DNA of 64,000 bases from assembly GCF_026914265.1 (NCBI RefSeq), contig NC_069132.1, forward strand, positions 68,834,993-68,898,992. The letters are read 5' to 3'. The notes below the pieces were generated by a model. That model searched no databases, had not been told where the DNA came from, and was given only the letters and a program-made list of their open reading frames with translations. Positions within the stretch are counted from its first letter, which is position 1; the number at the start of each line of letters is the position of its first letter. Position numbers and translations under genes: made by a program. The DNA comes from Mya arenaria. Its lineage: Eukaryota > Mollusca > Bivalvia > Myida > Myidae. Positions 25,712-37,752 of this stretch are shown here, piece after piece.

Positions 25712-26253
25712 TTTGCTACTGTGTTGTAGTTAGGGTGACGACGTCGCTATTCGGCTCGCCTCTGTCTTTACCCAGTGCAGTAATAAGTTTAAATAACGCT
25801 TAAATGACAGACATTTAAAATCGATTTATTAAAAAAGATTAACAGCATTCACATGAAAGCATATCTTTTCAGTGCAATCAGGAATTGTTTGATTTAAGTT
25901 ATTGGATCGATTTTCAATACTAAATATTCAAAATAAGACAGATTTAAAACGGTTTAACCATTGTTTACTTTTATAAGCATGACTCTCACATAATAGAACA
26001 GCTAATACATTATTTATTTATATTTGTAACACAATAGCTGAATTAAACATTGAATAAGGAATTGTCAATAAATATTGACATTTTCTACTTTAAATACAAA
26101 CTGTGAAAATCATTAAAGTTTGTTTCAGAATTCCTGCCCGGTATTATAAAAAAATGATGTTTTGTTCGACGGATTAACGGCACAATTTTTAGGGAATTCA
26201 TTTTGTTTTCACCTAAAAATCGAAAACATGACAATAAAACAACAACCCTTTCT
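25712..26253. other. 5' flank of the small two-exon gene
   Basis: The first 100 bp hold the probable promoter and 5' UTR (tgtagttagggtgacgacgt near 25725). The rest is AT-rich with no recognisable feature. No TATA box is evident at a convincing distance. Confidence 0.35.
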
Positions 26254-26604
26254 TAAAGCTGCACTCTCACATATTGGATGTTATGACAACTTCTTTTGTC
26301 TTGGAATGAGCCAATTTTGTCGTTAATAACTGCAAACAAGTAATATAAGACTGTTGACAAAAGATCAGATCGCAGTTTTTCATATTTCCGTTCGAAAATT
26401 ATTTTTTTATGGCTAAAAGCGTTACTAACGGTTTAGAAAAATGCATAAAACATCAATTTTTGAACGGAAATATGAAAATCTGCGATCTGATTTTTGTCAG
26501 CAGTTCTTTTCACTGGTTTCAATGCATGTTCGCATAAATTGGCTCGTTCAAAGACGAAAATAAAAATGCTGTCATTACGTTTAATCTGTGAGAGTGCAGC
26601 TTTA
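26254..26604. mobile_element. Long-stem MITE, TAAAGCTGCACTCTC family, copy 2
   Basis: Starts taaagctgcactctcacata and ends ctgtgagagtgcagcttta. The two halves are nearly complementary throughout (aaaagatcagatcgcag against ctgcgatctgatttttg), so the transcript would fold into one long hairpin. A tta flank on each side is compatible with a TTAA-like target. Confidence 0.85.
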
Positions 26605-27030
26605 AATGTCTCAACTTTCGCGTTATAAATAAAGAAATAGCCAAGGTTTAAGTTATAAATATTCAAAATTATCATTCTAGACCATTATAAATGATAATAT
26701 AATAGGAAATTAAAGTGGCGACTTCCACCGCTTCTTTCTTTCAACAAAATGGGATTTTTATTATTAACATTTTTTATGAGTACGCTCGCTCCAAATCCGA
26801 GAACAAAAATGAATAAATCATATGTGGCCTATTAGAAGAACTGTACTAGTGCTTGTATTAAATTGCAGAAATCTTTTAATTTTCAACGAAGCGCAGATGC
26901 ATGTGTGCACGTGTTTTTAACAAGCATTTATTTGAGGTAGGGGTGGGTGGGTGTGGGGATGAGGGCGGGGGTGGGACTGTGGGTTAAACAACATCAAAAA
27001 GCATAACTCTTAACAATTGAAAGGCATATG

Positions 27031-27034
27031 ATAC

Positions 27035-27122
<88 letters not shown>

Positions 27123-27132
27123 GAGTAGTAGT

Positions 27133-27215
<83 letters not shown>

Positions 27216-27280
27216 TAGTAGTAGTTATAATAATAGTAGTATCAGCAGCAGCAGCAGCAGCAGCAGCACTAGTAGTTTTT
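27031..27280. repeat. (AGT)n/(AGC)n trinucleotide microsatellite
   Basis: About 250 bp of tag/agt repeats switching to agc/cag and back. The poly-Ser frame across it is a by-product of the repeat. It faces a complementary block at 27360-27510. Confidence 0.95.
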
Positions 27281-27359
27281 GTAAATGGTTGAAAGGTCTT
27301 CGCACGCAACTTTGAAGTTAATTTATATGCTGTTATATGTGTTACTTTTATGAAGTTTA

Positions 27360-27453
27360 CTACTACTACTACTACTACAACTACTACTACTGCTACTAGC
27401 TGCTACTGCTACTACTACTGCTGCTGCTGCTGCTGTAACTGCAACTGCAACTG

Positions 27454-27485
<32 letters not shown>

Positions 27486-27509
27486 GCTACTACTACTACT
27501 ACTACTACT

Positions 27510-27545
<36 letters not shown>
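27360..27545. repeat. (ACT)n/(TGC)n then (ATA)n microsatellite
   Basis: Tac/act repeats with an internal tgc run, followed by about ten taa units. The act and tgc parts are the reverse complement of the block at 27031-27280, leaving an 80-bp loop between the two. Confidence 0.95.
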
Positions 27546-27547
<2 letters not shown>

Positions 27548-28425
27548 CAATTTTTATTTTAAGACGATAACACATCATAATATCATTACAGTATTGTCTA
27601 TAAAACATCATATTTTCAACGTGGCCATCAAAAGTTTTGAAATAAAATATGAACACTTCACACATGTATACAAGAAATAGCTTAAATAACACATCTTTAC
27701 AATGACATATATAGACATCAAATGAACCAATCATGGAATATCATAAATAATCAGTTGTAATTTATCAATATATTAAGTAGTGCAGCCTAGTTAAAAACAG
27801 ACATCATAAATAAACAAAATATTATCAATTTATAAGTCGTAATCCTTGCACACACCGACATATCAAATTATTTGGACAATAAGTGAAATGCATTGTATCA
27901 AAAAGATTAGTTTGGAAAAGTTTTTACAAGTACTTTGCATTTTAATATATTGACATAAACAAGGAAGAGTTTATGGACAACTAAAATATCTACAGGTATC
28001 TATAAGGTCACATTTGATAAGTAGTTCACCTGGCGTTTCTCGACGAACTCCAGCCCGCGATTCGAACGTTTATTAGCCTTTCCGTGAACCTCTCGGCTAT
28101 TATCAAACAACAATCCCGGAGCTTGCCGGAGATGGCCGAGTTGTTACAATTGTTTCCGTTGGTCTTATTTTTTTAATTTTCCCAATATTAACCGAGCTAT
28201 AACCCACACATAAAACGGTTGTTAAGAGCAACCCCTAACAAGCCATTTATTAAGTGTGGCCTAACGTTCATTAAATATTCCACACTGACTAGATTTTCAC
28301 ACCAAACCATTTCTAAGCATATATATTGCTTTATAAAGCAAAAGAGGTATTGGACTGATTTTTTTTTTTGTATTTCTTTGGTCACAGAAGCACTATTTTC
28401 TCTTTTAATACTGTTGGTATTTCGT
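27546..28425. other. Intergenic region downstream of the EGF-repeat gene
   Basis: AT-rich sequence with a partial short MITE at 28108-28152 (ggagatggccgagttgttac). Nothing else is recognised. Confidence 0.4.
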
Positions 28426-28431
28426 TTTATT
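28426..28431 (-). terminator. AATAAA directly after the EGF gene stop codon
   Basis: The minus strand reads TGA AATAAA with no gap between stop codon and hexamer. If used, the 3' UTR would be only some tens of bases long. Confidence 0.4.
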
Positions 28432-31400
28432 TCAAATCACAGACTGCGAAGGTGTGTCTTTTCTAAAACCGAGAGACGAGTAACGCGGTGGTGGAGTAAA
28501 TGTTAGATCTCTCAGGGACGAATCAGAACGGGCCGAAACTGCTGAGGACGGACGTTTGGTTGCCGGGCAACAGCGAGGACGCAGTAGGTAGTGGAAAATG
28601 GTGCAGAGGATGGCGCCGAGAACCAGTCCGGTGGGATAGGCAATTATTCCTGAAAACAACATCATTTTTTTGTTATAAGAATACTTAAAATTATTATAAA
28701 TTTAAACAAGATCGCCAAAAGCCAAGTCTCGTTCAATGTTTTGCCCGGGGTGTTTGTGTGCGTAGAGGCGGGGGACAAATTGCATAATTTGTTGTGGGAA
28801 AACCCTACCTTGAGGTAGTGTTATCTGTACAAAATCATGGGGTCGAGTTTGTTCTAGGCATCAAAAATCATATTTGGGGAAAAATCGGCCAATTCTGTTG
28901 TTTTTTTCGAGCAGCGGTTTCAGGGGGCCTGATGCTTTTATTTTCAGACGACTAAGATAGATTTCATCCAGCTCGATGTGGCTTGCTTGTGTACCATGTT
29001 TCATGATGTGATAATCTGTGCCATAGTGTACTATGTTATAAGTGAATTTAATAAATGGCCTCGACAATTAAGCCGACAGTGGCGGCCACACAAAGGCTAT
29101 GACAATACTAAGACAATTTATAATAGCAATATTATACTAAAATATATAACCAACAAACAAAACAATATATCATAAAACAATAAAACAATTTGGAAGAGAA
29201 ATAAGAATTTGAGCTCATACCGGTAAGAAGATATCTTTCCCTCTCGTCGTCCCGGAAGGCGTCTGGCACGGGGACATGAATGGGCGCTTCGTCAACCATG
29301 CACGTGCAGAAAGACTCGTCCCCATCGCACATCTGAAACGGGAAACGTACAAGTTATGCACCAGTCAATTGTAGCCTCGCCCCTCCCCCGGGTCCGGGGG
29401 GTATACCGGGGAAGGCGGAAGAAATTGGCCGTGTTTTTACCTTTCACAAGTGGCCCCGCAGTGCCGAGTGAACGCGGTGGTTTTGTTTTCGCTCCAAAAA
29501 TAGCGTGGAATAGGCCTTACCTAGGATGTCCCCGGGGTGAGGAGGTATTTGGCGGAGATTTTAAGAGCAGGTCGTCCCCGCAGGACGAGGATTTTACCTG
29601 GGATTGGCTGGACCGTAGGTCATAGTCCCCGCTATTCCCCAGGGCCCGGGGGGGGGGAGGGTCGTGGTTACAATTGACTGGTGCAGTAAAGAAATGTATT
29701 AGAAATCGAAGGGGTCAGTGACATTTACTTTTTTTTTTAAATGTAATGAATGCTTTGATATTTCTAACTTAGAATGTACCTGTTGAATAGGGAGTTCACA
29801 ATTTAGGCCTATGACGTCATCGGGACAATCGCAGACGTAACCAACGCCTTGCAGACGACATGTCCCGCCATTTCTACACGGTGAAGGGTCGCAATAGTCG
29901 ATCTCTGAAAACGCATTTTCAAATTTAAACGTTTGACGTTTGGTCTCAATTTGCATATTCATGTATACATGGATAATGGTATCACTGTTTTCAAGATGGC
30001 TGATTTTTGCATTTCGTTTTTTATCATGACAAAATGATGGCGTATGGTCGTATTTTTGCCCCTTCACTTTCCGCCGTATTTTCTCGTTTTCATCTCCCGG
30101 TATGCATAAGCGAACGTCATGCCATTTTAGACATGTGTGCTCATGTAACTTTTCAAGAGTACTACTGAAAGAATACCGTTGTCGTACGAATTGCATTGAA
30201 CTTTCCTCCACTTTGGGTTATCAAATAGATGCTCATTCGGAGCTCCTCGCCCATTTTTATCGAAGTTGTTTCCGATAAAAATGGCCGAGGAGTTCCGAAT
30301 GATGGATGCTCAATCGTTTGCAAATGCCTTTAAAATACACCCTGTGGCAGGGCGAAAAATCATATTGTCGTATTTTCGCGGCAAAGAAATTAAATGGCAG
30401 ATCCCGGAGCCACCATACTTTTTGTAGATATTGTTTTAAAAGTCATTGCAAGACTATGAGCGAGTTACCGCCAGTGTTGATTTATTATCAAAAATAGCAG
30501 AAACGATGAAAAAAAATATAGTTAAAACGAGTCTCACTGGTCTGGCAGTGTTTGTCCGTAAACTCCGGCGGGCACGTGCACGTATAATCCCCCACGAGGT
30601 CCTGACACGTGGCCCCATTTTTGCACGGTGAAGTCAGACATGCGTCAACGTCTGAAAAGTTACAGTAGAAGTACAAACACCGGATAGTTAAAATTGTGGT
30701 CAATTAAATTTGTATTATAAACTGTTAATGTGTTTTTCTGCTCATCTACATGTATTTTTAACGAATCCTAGTTACCACTTGTCTATAATAATCACGGACA
30801 GCCCTGACACCATTAAGCAAAATAACTAAAATATTTCCTCAGACATTAAAATGCTATTGCAACGGCTGCTACGCCTGAATATTCTGTATACATGTATTAT
30901 GATGATAAAAACACGAAACCACTGTAAATCCCACATTTGTTGAGAAAAACAATCCTTACCAATTTGGCAAGTTTGTCCACTGTAACCATGGAAACAATCG
31001 CAATAGAATGACGTCACATTATGATGACATTGACCTTGCCCTTGACATGGATTGGATGCACAGAAGTCTGGATCTATTGTGTATAAGATATACTTAAATT
31101 AATAGATATTTTTAATATATAAATATCAGTGACGAATCCAGGATTTAATAGACACAACTTCGATACCGCAAATTTTATGATTTATGTGCGGTTAGGGAGT
31201 TTGGTAGAAGACAATTTGGCTATTTTAAGTCACAAATAGTGCCTTCTGATGTATTCTATTCACACATGTTCTCTCAGATTGAAATTATCACTTTGAACAG
31301 TACGTTTGATGCGAACAAAAATATTAGCGTTTACAAGTAAAACATGGGCGTTGATAAGCGATTGATTTTGTAATATTATGTCAGTTCTAAAATTATGAAT

Positions 31401-32693
31401 CAATAATCACCAGTCAATTGTAACCACGGCCTCACCAGGTCCGGGGAATAGGCGGGGAACTTTGACTTTCAGCCCAGCCAAGCCCGGGTAAAATCCCCGC
31501 ACAGCGGAGACGAACTGATGGTAAAACCCCCGCCAAATGCACCCGAACCCAAGGGACGCCAGGTAAGGCCTAATTCTCCGCTATATTTGGCGCGAAAACA
31601 AAACCACCGCATTTACCCGGCACTGCAGAACCACCTGGAAGGTAAAAACACGGCCCATTTTCCCCGCTATATCTCTGGACCTGAGGGGCCGTGGTTACAC
31701 TTGACTGGTGCATAACAGCGGCAACAAAACAAGACATTTACCAGAGCAGTTTTTGCCGGCGAACCCGGCCCGACAGAAGCACGTGTAATCACCAAACGTG
31801 TTGTGACAGAGCGCGTTGTTAGCACACGGGGAATGGAGACACTCGTCAACATCTGTAGAAAAACATAACATTCCGAAAATTAAAATATGTTTTGTGACAG
31901 AAATAAATGAATAATATTTGAATACAAATATACAAGAGTGTGTGTACGTGTTAAATAAAAAATTAAACAAATAATGTCGATAAACAAAAATATAAAAAGA
32001 TATGTGACCAATCGTCGATTCCCTGATAATATTATATCAACTTTTCGATAGCTTGGGGTCCGGACGGCTGATAACGCCTAATCGCCATCGTATAATTATA
32101 TTCATGAAAGAAAGAAAAAAAAAATTGGCAGAAGCGTGTGAATGCAGCTGTTTGACGAAACTTTACATATTTATGCGAAATACATGTATTTCTTCCAACG
32201 TATATTCTTTTCTCTTTGCTATTATTATTATTCATAATCAAAAGAATACATAACATTATTATTAGATAATGAAAAAATAAAATAGTTCCATGAAGTTGTA
32301 TGAACTAATTGCCTTTTCTCACAAAGTTCATACCATTTTCGCAGCGCGCCCCTGTGAAGCCTGGCAAACACTTGCACGTGTAACCGGAAGAGCTACCCGC
32401 GCACGTGGCGTTGTTCAGACATAGACTTCCGGCGCACGGGTCAGGGGTGGTCGTCTGTGCGGTGGATGTTGAGACTGCTATGAACGAATATAAAACGATT
32501 TATATACATCTATATAAATGTTGCATTGAAAAAAAACAAAACAGAAAATATTGTAAAAAATAATAAATAATAAATTATAATTGATACAAATATTTACATA
32601 TGACTTATATTTCAAATACTTACAACTTGTCGAAGCACAAAGACTTGATCTTACGAAGAGAAGACTAACCAACAGTTGCAAAAACCGACACAT
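28432..32693 (-). CDS. Membrane protein with five EGF modules and PPxY tail
   Basis: Eight exons join in phase: 32624-32693, 32334-32477, 31742-31852, 30960-31073, 30538-30651, 29780-29904, 29221-29332 and 28432-28649, giving 335 residues. Order: signal peptide (MCRFLQLLVSLLFVRSSLC), a Ser/Thr linker, then five six-cysteine EGF modules, one per exon with phase-1 borders between them, as is typical of shuffled modules. The second starts DVDECLHSPC and has the Cx(D/N)x4(F/Y)xCxC hydroxylation pattern of calcium-binding EGF. A short Cys-containing juxtamembrane exon follows (MCDGDESFCTCM), then one membrane helix (GLVLGAILCTIF) and a tail of about 47 residues with CC after the helix and PPRY, a PPxY motif for WW-domain partners. 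No DSL or other Notch-ligand domain is present. A cell-surface adhesion or signalling role is inference. Confidence 0.85.
29357..29685. mobile_element. GC-rich MITE, CAGTCAATTGTAACCAC family, copy 2
   Basis: Ends tgcaccagtcaattgtagcc and ggttacaattgactggtgca are inverted repeats. The interior is GC-rich with long G runs. It lies in the intron between exons 6 and 7 of the EGF-repeat gene, 25 bp from the exon at 29221-29332. Confidence 0.88.
30233..30303. mobile_element. Minimal fold-back of the ATTCGGAACTCCTCGGCCAT family
   Basis: Two 30-bp arms, tcattcggagctcctcgccc and gccgaggagttccgaatga, with the inner ttttatcg and cgataaaa, flank a 10-bp loop. It has the termini of the longer elements at 34143-34475 and 45206-45686 with the interior lost. 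It lies in an EGF gene intron. Confidence 0.85.
31408..31710. mobile_element. GC-rich MITE, CAGTCAATTGTAACCAC family, copy 3
   Basis: Ends caccagtcaattgtaaccac and gtggttacacttgactggtg. It lies in an EGF gene intron and ends about 25 bp from the donor of the exon at 31742-31852. Confidence 0.88.
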
Positions 32694-34142
32694 TTTCTCA
32701 ACTTATTTGTTCGCGTTTTAGTAAGTTATTTTCCCGGATTTATGCAGCGTGCAAAATCTTTCTTTTTGAAATTCACACTATATGCTTATAAGGACTGGAG
32801 GTCTTTATATACGAAGCTGTATATAGGGGAAGTTTGGAACTTTCTGCTGTGGACTTAACCTTTCAGATTTAAACCATTTGATTGGCGGATAGCCACAATT
32901 AGTTCTGACATATTTATCTTTTACTTCAAAATGTTTCCAAATACATCATGCCGACTTGGACAGAATGTTCCTGGTGTATTTATAGTTTTAAAGTGGCATT
33001 TTTGACTAACAGATAAATGGATGATCTCATGATATATAAAAATGTTTCATTTCGTAGATAAAGAAATGCCGTTTTGTTTAAACTAATTTATGTTATCTCT
33101 TTTGATGAAGGCCGATATCTTATAAAATAATGCATATATAGACCTTTTCCTGGTTAGAAACCAGTACTGGTGTCTGTAAAGAGAGGTCATGAAAGTACAC
33201 TGGTGGTAATCGGGCCAAAAACCAGACCGTCTACGGTGTCCTATCTTGGCTGTAATTTTCAACCCATGCATTTGCTATTTTAGGTAAAAAAAACAATAAA
33301 TAAATTACCTACATATTTAATAGACAGATCGACCAATTTGCAGGTGAAATAACATTGATTTCAGTACTTAATGTCTTCCAACACCATACATGGGTAGAAA
33401 GTTACACTTGTATACCAAACATTAAACAAGGCTAAAAAACCGTTTCTCTCAAGAAATATAAAATCGGTTGAACGTAACCGACAAATTAACAAAATTCGGG
33501 CAGGAGTACAAAAAATGCGGTGGAGATGCAAATCAAAAAGATCATTTCACTGTCACACTTTTTAAAAAAAAAACCCATGTAATTTTGTATGGTCACTTCG
33601 TATTGGTATAATTAGCCAATTAGACCCACTCGCACACCCATTCGGAACTCCTCGGCCATTTTATCGAATATCGCACACCACGTTCCTAAAATGCGGAAAG
33701 GTTAAAAACTGCAGCGCACATGTTGTTACAAAAGCGAACGCGTGTCCCTTTAACGCTGTGTCATTCTTTCACTTTAACCTGTTTATTTTTTGTCTGCAAT
33801 ATCGCTAAATCAGATTTCAATTTCAAAACACCTCTAATAATGAATGGATCCTGGCTGATCTTGTAAGTTGTATTTTTATTGAGATGGCTTTCATGTTAAA
33901 TATCGATAATTTACTGCGTACTACATGCTCAAATTCTTTGAGTATTTCCTTATTTGAAATCAATTAATTTTTATAAGGAAGTACAAAATTTCAGTGCAAA
34001 TCTATTATAGATATCTGATGCACAAATACACTGGCTGTTTGATCAGCCGCTGATATTTATGCTTAGTAAATGGTGATACCGGGTGATCCAATTTAATTTG
34101 GGTATATTCCTTGCAGATAACTTATGTTATGTTATTGTTGTT
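32694..34142. other. 5' flank of the EGF gene and intergenic DNA
   Basis: The stretch just upstream of the start at 32693 should hold the promoter. A TATA-like run (cctttatatacg on the minus strand reading from about 32815) is too loosely placed to call. A truncated tRNA-SINE tail on the minus strand (33145-33235) and a single terminus of the ATTCGGAACTCC family (33639-33670) are visible. Nothing coding is supported. Confidence 0.4.
33145..33235 (-). mobile_element. Truncated SINE tail
   Basis: On the minus strand the sequence gtactttcatgacctctctt and cagtactggtttctaacca matches the body of the SINE at 5585-5775. The tRNA-like head is missing. Confidence 0.6.
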
Positions 34143-34475
34143 CATTCGGAACTCCTCGGTCATTTTTTTCGAAAACCTCGGATGTATTTGGGCGTTAAAT
34201 ACATACTCAAAAAGCGGTACCTTAAGTCCGCTGCAAGTAGATCGCGTAGTAATTTTATTAAGCAGTTAAACTTTATTACTTTATAACTTTTGGAAATCTT
34301 GATTATGTTTGCAATAATACTGGAAATCAATTGAAACTTAGATCAATAAATACAACTCTAAAACACTACATATAATTAATGATATAATTAAAAAAAAATA
34401 CGAACTACTTCAACTGAGGGACCGGCGTACATCCGAGGTTGTTTTCGATAAAAATGGCCGAGGAGCTCCGAATGA
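34143..34475. mobile_element. MITE, ATTCGGAACTCCTCGGCCAT family, full copy
   Basis: Inverted ends cattcggaactcctcggtca and ggccgaggagctccgaatg, extended inward by ttcgaaaacctcgg and ccgaggttgttttcga. About 330 bp with no coding capacity. Confidence 0.85.
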
Positions 34476-34707
34476 TTGTTTTTGAGTCCATAAAGGTCTG
34501 TCGAGCCCTCGTGGCCCAATCCTTTGATTGATCATGCTAGATTATTTATTATTTGTCTCAAATTCTATGTATACCTGACTATTTATGTTGTTACATATCC
34601 AGTGGTTCAACAGCTCTGACTATTGATGTGGTTTCACTTCTCTAGTCTTAACTAGTTGTAATTTAAAATAATAATATGTTATGAACATCACCGAACATAA
34701 ATACCCG

Positions 34708-34925
34708 TCTCCGTGGCCTAGTGGTAAAAGCATCCGCTTACGGAGTGGGAGACTCGAATAACCGGTTGCCTACCCAGCAGCTAATTTAATCGAGGGTACA
34801 ATTTCCCTTCTGCCAGGCGACTGGCATATGGGATAGGAATTTGGGTAAAGATGTTCACGAGTTAAGGTGTCTCTTCAGCCAGCGGTCTGGCACTTAACTG
34901 AAATGGGTGACGCCATAATAAACAA
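34708..34925 (+). mobile_element. tRNA-derived SINE
   Basis: A tRNA-like A box (tggcctagtggtaaaagc) follows ccgtctccg, then comes a 150-bp unrelated body and an A-rich end (cataataaac). A B box is poor, so this is not a functional tRNA gene. Confidence 0.6.
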
Positions 34926-35156
34926 ACACTTTACACCACTTTAAATACTTGTAAAGGTATAAGTTAAAGCAGTTTGTGATTTTGTTTTTTATTTGATCAC
35001 AAATCGGAGGTGAAGTGTCCCAATCCGTCATATTTAACGGTAAAAAATAATATTGTAATATAATTTTTTGAATAAATCTCGTATAATATATTCTCTCTCT
35101 ACATAAAAAACCTTTCCCATGATACTAAAATAATATATGGGATAACAAGGCATAAT

Positions 35157-35300
35157 TGTTCATAAAATGGCGGGGATTTTACCAGCAGTTCGTTCCCGCA
35201 GGGCGGGGATTTTACCCGGGCTTGACTGGTCCGAAAGTCATAGTCCCCGCTATTCCCCGGACCTGGGGGAGGTGGGCGTGGATTCATTTGACTATTGCAT
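35157..35300. mobile_element. GC-rich MITE, CAGTCAATTGTAACCAC family, half copy
   Basis: Only one half is present (ggcggggattttaccagcag, tccccgctattccccggacc, ggcgtggattcatttgacta). The other terminus is absent. Confidence 0.75.
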
Positions 35301-37269
35301 AATCAATCCACCATTGATACAAAATGCTACTGGTCAAGTTTCTTTCTAATGTTACAAAATGCTAAGTTTAAACATTTTGAAAGATGTCATCGAGAGTTTT
35401 TTTTTATAAAAATAAATATACCTCATGTTACTTATGACACACATTAATTAATTGCTGTATGATTATGGTAAATATTTACTTATATATCATATCGTAGCAA
35501 ATGATTTTCAACAATATTTTTAGTAAGATTAATACACTTTTGACGTTTTTTTGCGCGCTCCGCGGTATCGACTTATTATCATGAATGGAACATAACCATA
35601 ACATACAGCATAAAGCATTTACAAGTTGTAATGAAAGTCCGCATAATAGTTGACCACCCATCAGATAAGAACGTATTTGTGAAGTCCGCGTGCACCTAAC
35701 CGTCGGACTATGGCACAACATGAGCTAAAATGTAAACACTTTTATCAAAGATTTAATATACGGAAATGAACAGCTGCAATATTAAGTACTACCTTACATA
35801 AGGGCACTTGAAAAATAATGACTTAACAGTTTATTAGACGTATTCCTGATTGATTGTGGTGTACTCAAAGTCTTATCTTGGTGTGCGCATAAGGTTTTTA
35901 ATATTTATCTTAAAACTATACATCTTCCTTAATTTTGACGGAGAAAGATTATTTTTTTGAATAATAATTATCTTCATGTCAACTCAAAATAGGCATATTT
36001 AAAAACAACCTACATTTTAAACCAATGAAATTGCAGGTAGGCAATTAATCAGTAATAAACTAAATCATTAAGAACTTCCCCTTTCCCGGGTGTTTAAAGG
36101 TCCGCCTACTGCCAATCATCCGATACACAAAGCCTGAGTCGGATTTTGTGTTGTAAATGCATCAGCCAATGAGGTTGTATTTTAACTATTACTTGCTTTT
36201 TTGCTATGGATGAACCGTTATTCAAATGATGTCGACATTGCGTGGCGTTTAGGAAAATAAATTTCCAGGCATATTTCGATTGGCAATCGTAACATCTCGG
36301 CCATCTCCGGCAAGCTTCGTGAAAGACAATTCTGTTGGATACTGGCCGACGGGTTCCGATTGAAAGATGTATTAGAAAATATATGATATAACAATCAGGG
36401 GTTCTAACAGCTGATAGTTGTCAATCCTTAAAGACGGGTATCTGTAAAAGTATAAGATTTTCATGCCCAACACAGGGTTAACGGGCTTAGACCTCTTTTA
36501 AAAGCGTTTTCTCAATCATTAATGAATTATCATGTATATTCATTTCAAGGTACTTCCGTAAAACAAATCTTTCCTACTGAATAATAGCCTGTTAAAAGTT
36601 AAAATAGTTCAGTCCTAATTTCAGAATTAATTCGGAACTTTAACATTGACTTGTGCACAATACACACCTAAATACTTTGTAACCGGTTTATCAGGCGCCA
36701 ATTTCTCGATAAATCATAAGTTCCTTATAAAAGGATCAAGCTAAGAACACTATTTTTTTATGGATTCTCATTTTGAAATGTTTTGAGACTCCGTAAAGAA
36801 TTGATCTGTATCATATTCACAATAAACTTATTCTTATTAGGTGGCTATAAATTAATTGCTAATTTTTCATCCCTGCTCACCCCATCTGTCTTCCGCTACC
36901 CTTAAGTTTATTGACCCAAATAAAAGGAGATGTATTTGGGTTTCGGTCCGGTACTGTCCGGGAACGGCGTTTATTCATACCTACGGTGTCGATGTATAAC
37001 ATTTACATGTAAAAAGGAGAAATGTTAACAATCATGTTCGTGGTTCGTCTAGAAACACATCACACACATGTATATGGTCCCTCATGCAATAAGAAAGAGC
37101 ATGAACACATACTCAACGGTGAAACAGTCGCCTTATAAATGTTGACCCCGCCCCAATTTAAATATAAAGTTGGATGAAAATCTAGCTATTCATATATATT
37201 GGCCTTATGTAAAAATCAAGCTAAAGTTGGTATTCCGGCTAAATGAAATAAGATCCTCGATTAAGCTTG
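35301..37269. other. Intergenic AT-rich DNA
   Basis: It contains a short palindromic MITE (36284-36362). The remaining sequence is unique-looking and AT-rich, without supported exons. Confidence 0.4.
36284..36362. mobile_element. Short palindromic MITE, CAATCGTAAC family
   Basis: 79 bp from caatcgtaacatctcggcca to ggccgacgggttccgattg. It is closely similar to the copy at 23655-23735, including the inner block ccggcaagcttcg. Confidence 0.78.
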
Positions 37270-37752
37270 TTCAGTGTATGTATACCACTTGATAAATTGC
37301 GTCATAAATGCTACGTCGGAAGGCAATACTTTGATTTGATTTTTTTTTAAACAAAGATAACTTCACTATTACTTCACCATTTTAAATGAAACTTAGCGCA
37401 GTCTACGCCGCTTACGGAGCCCCATCTTCGGTCTTTACGAGAATTTGATTGCGTGTTTAGTTTCTTAAAACACTTCGACAAACCTTTTCACAATACGGCC
37501 GTCTGACGGAGCACTGTCAAAATATTATTTTGGAAACAGGTTTGTCGAAGTGTTTGATGAAACTAATGACCTCATCAAATTTCGGAATTAAAACGCGGGG
37601 CTCTTTAAGCGGCATAGACTGCCCTTTGTTTCATTTAAAATGGTGTGGTAAATGAAGTTATCTTTGATTTAAGCTTTCATTTGAAGCAATTTTTTGCCTT
37701 CCGACGTAGCATATATATGACGTAATTTATCACGTGGTATACACACAGTGTT
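37270..37752. repeat. Large inverted repeat with arms of about 230 bp
   Basis: The left arm (gtataccacttgataaattg, gctacgtcggaaggca, caaagataacttca) and right arm (tgccttccgacgtagc, aatttatcacgtggtatac) are reverse complements over most of their length. They enclose a core with a second inverted pair, aacacttcgacaaacc and ggtttgtcgaagtgttt. It is either a long-arm fold-back transposon or an inverted duplication. Confidence 0.85.

Noticed and set aside
27028-27315. Poly-Ser and poly-Ala/Thr frames
   Set aside because: They are translations of trinucleotide microsatellites in several frames and both strands.
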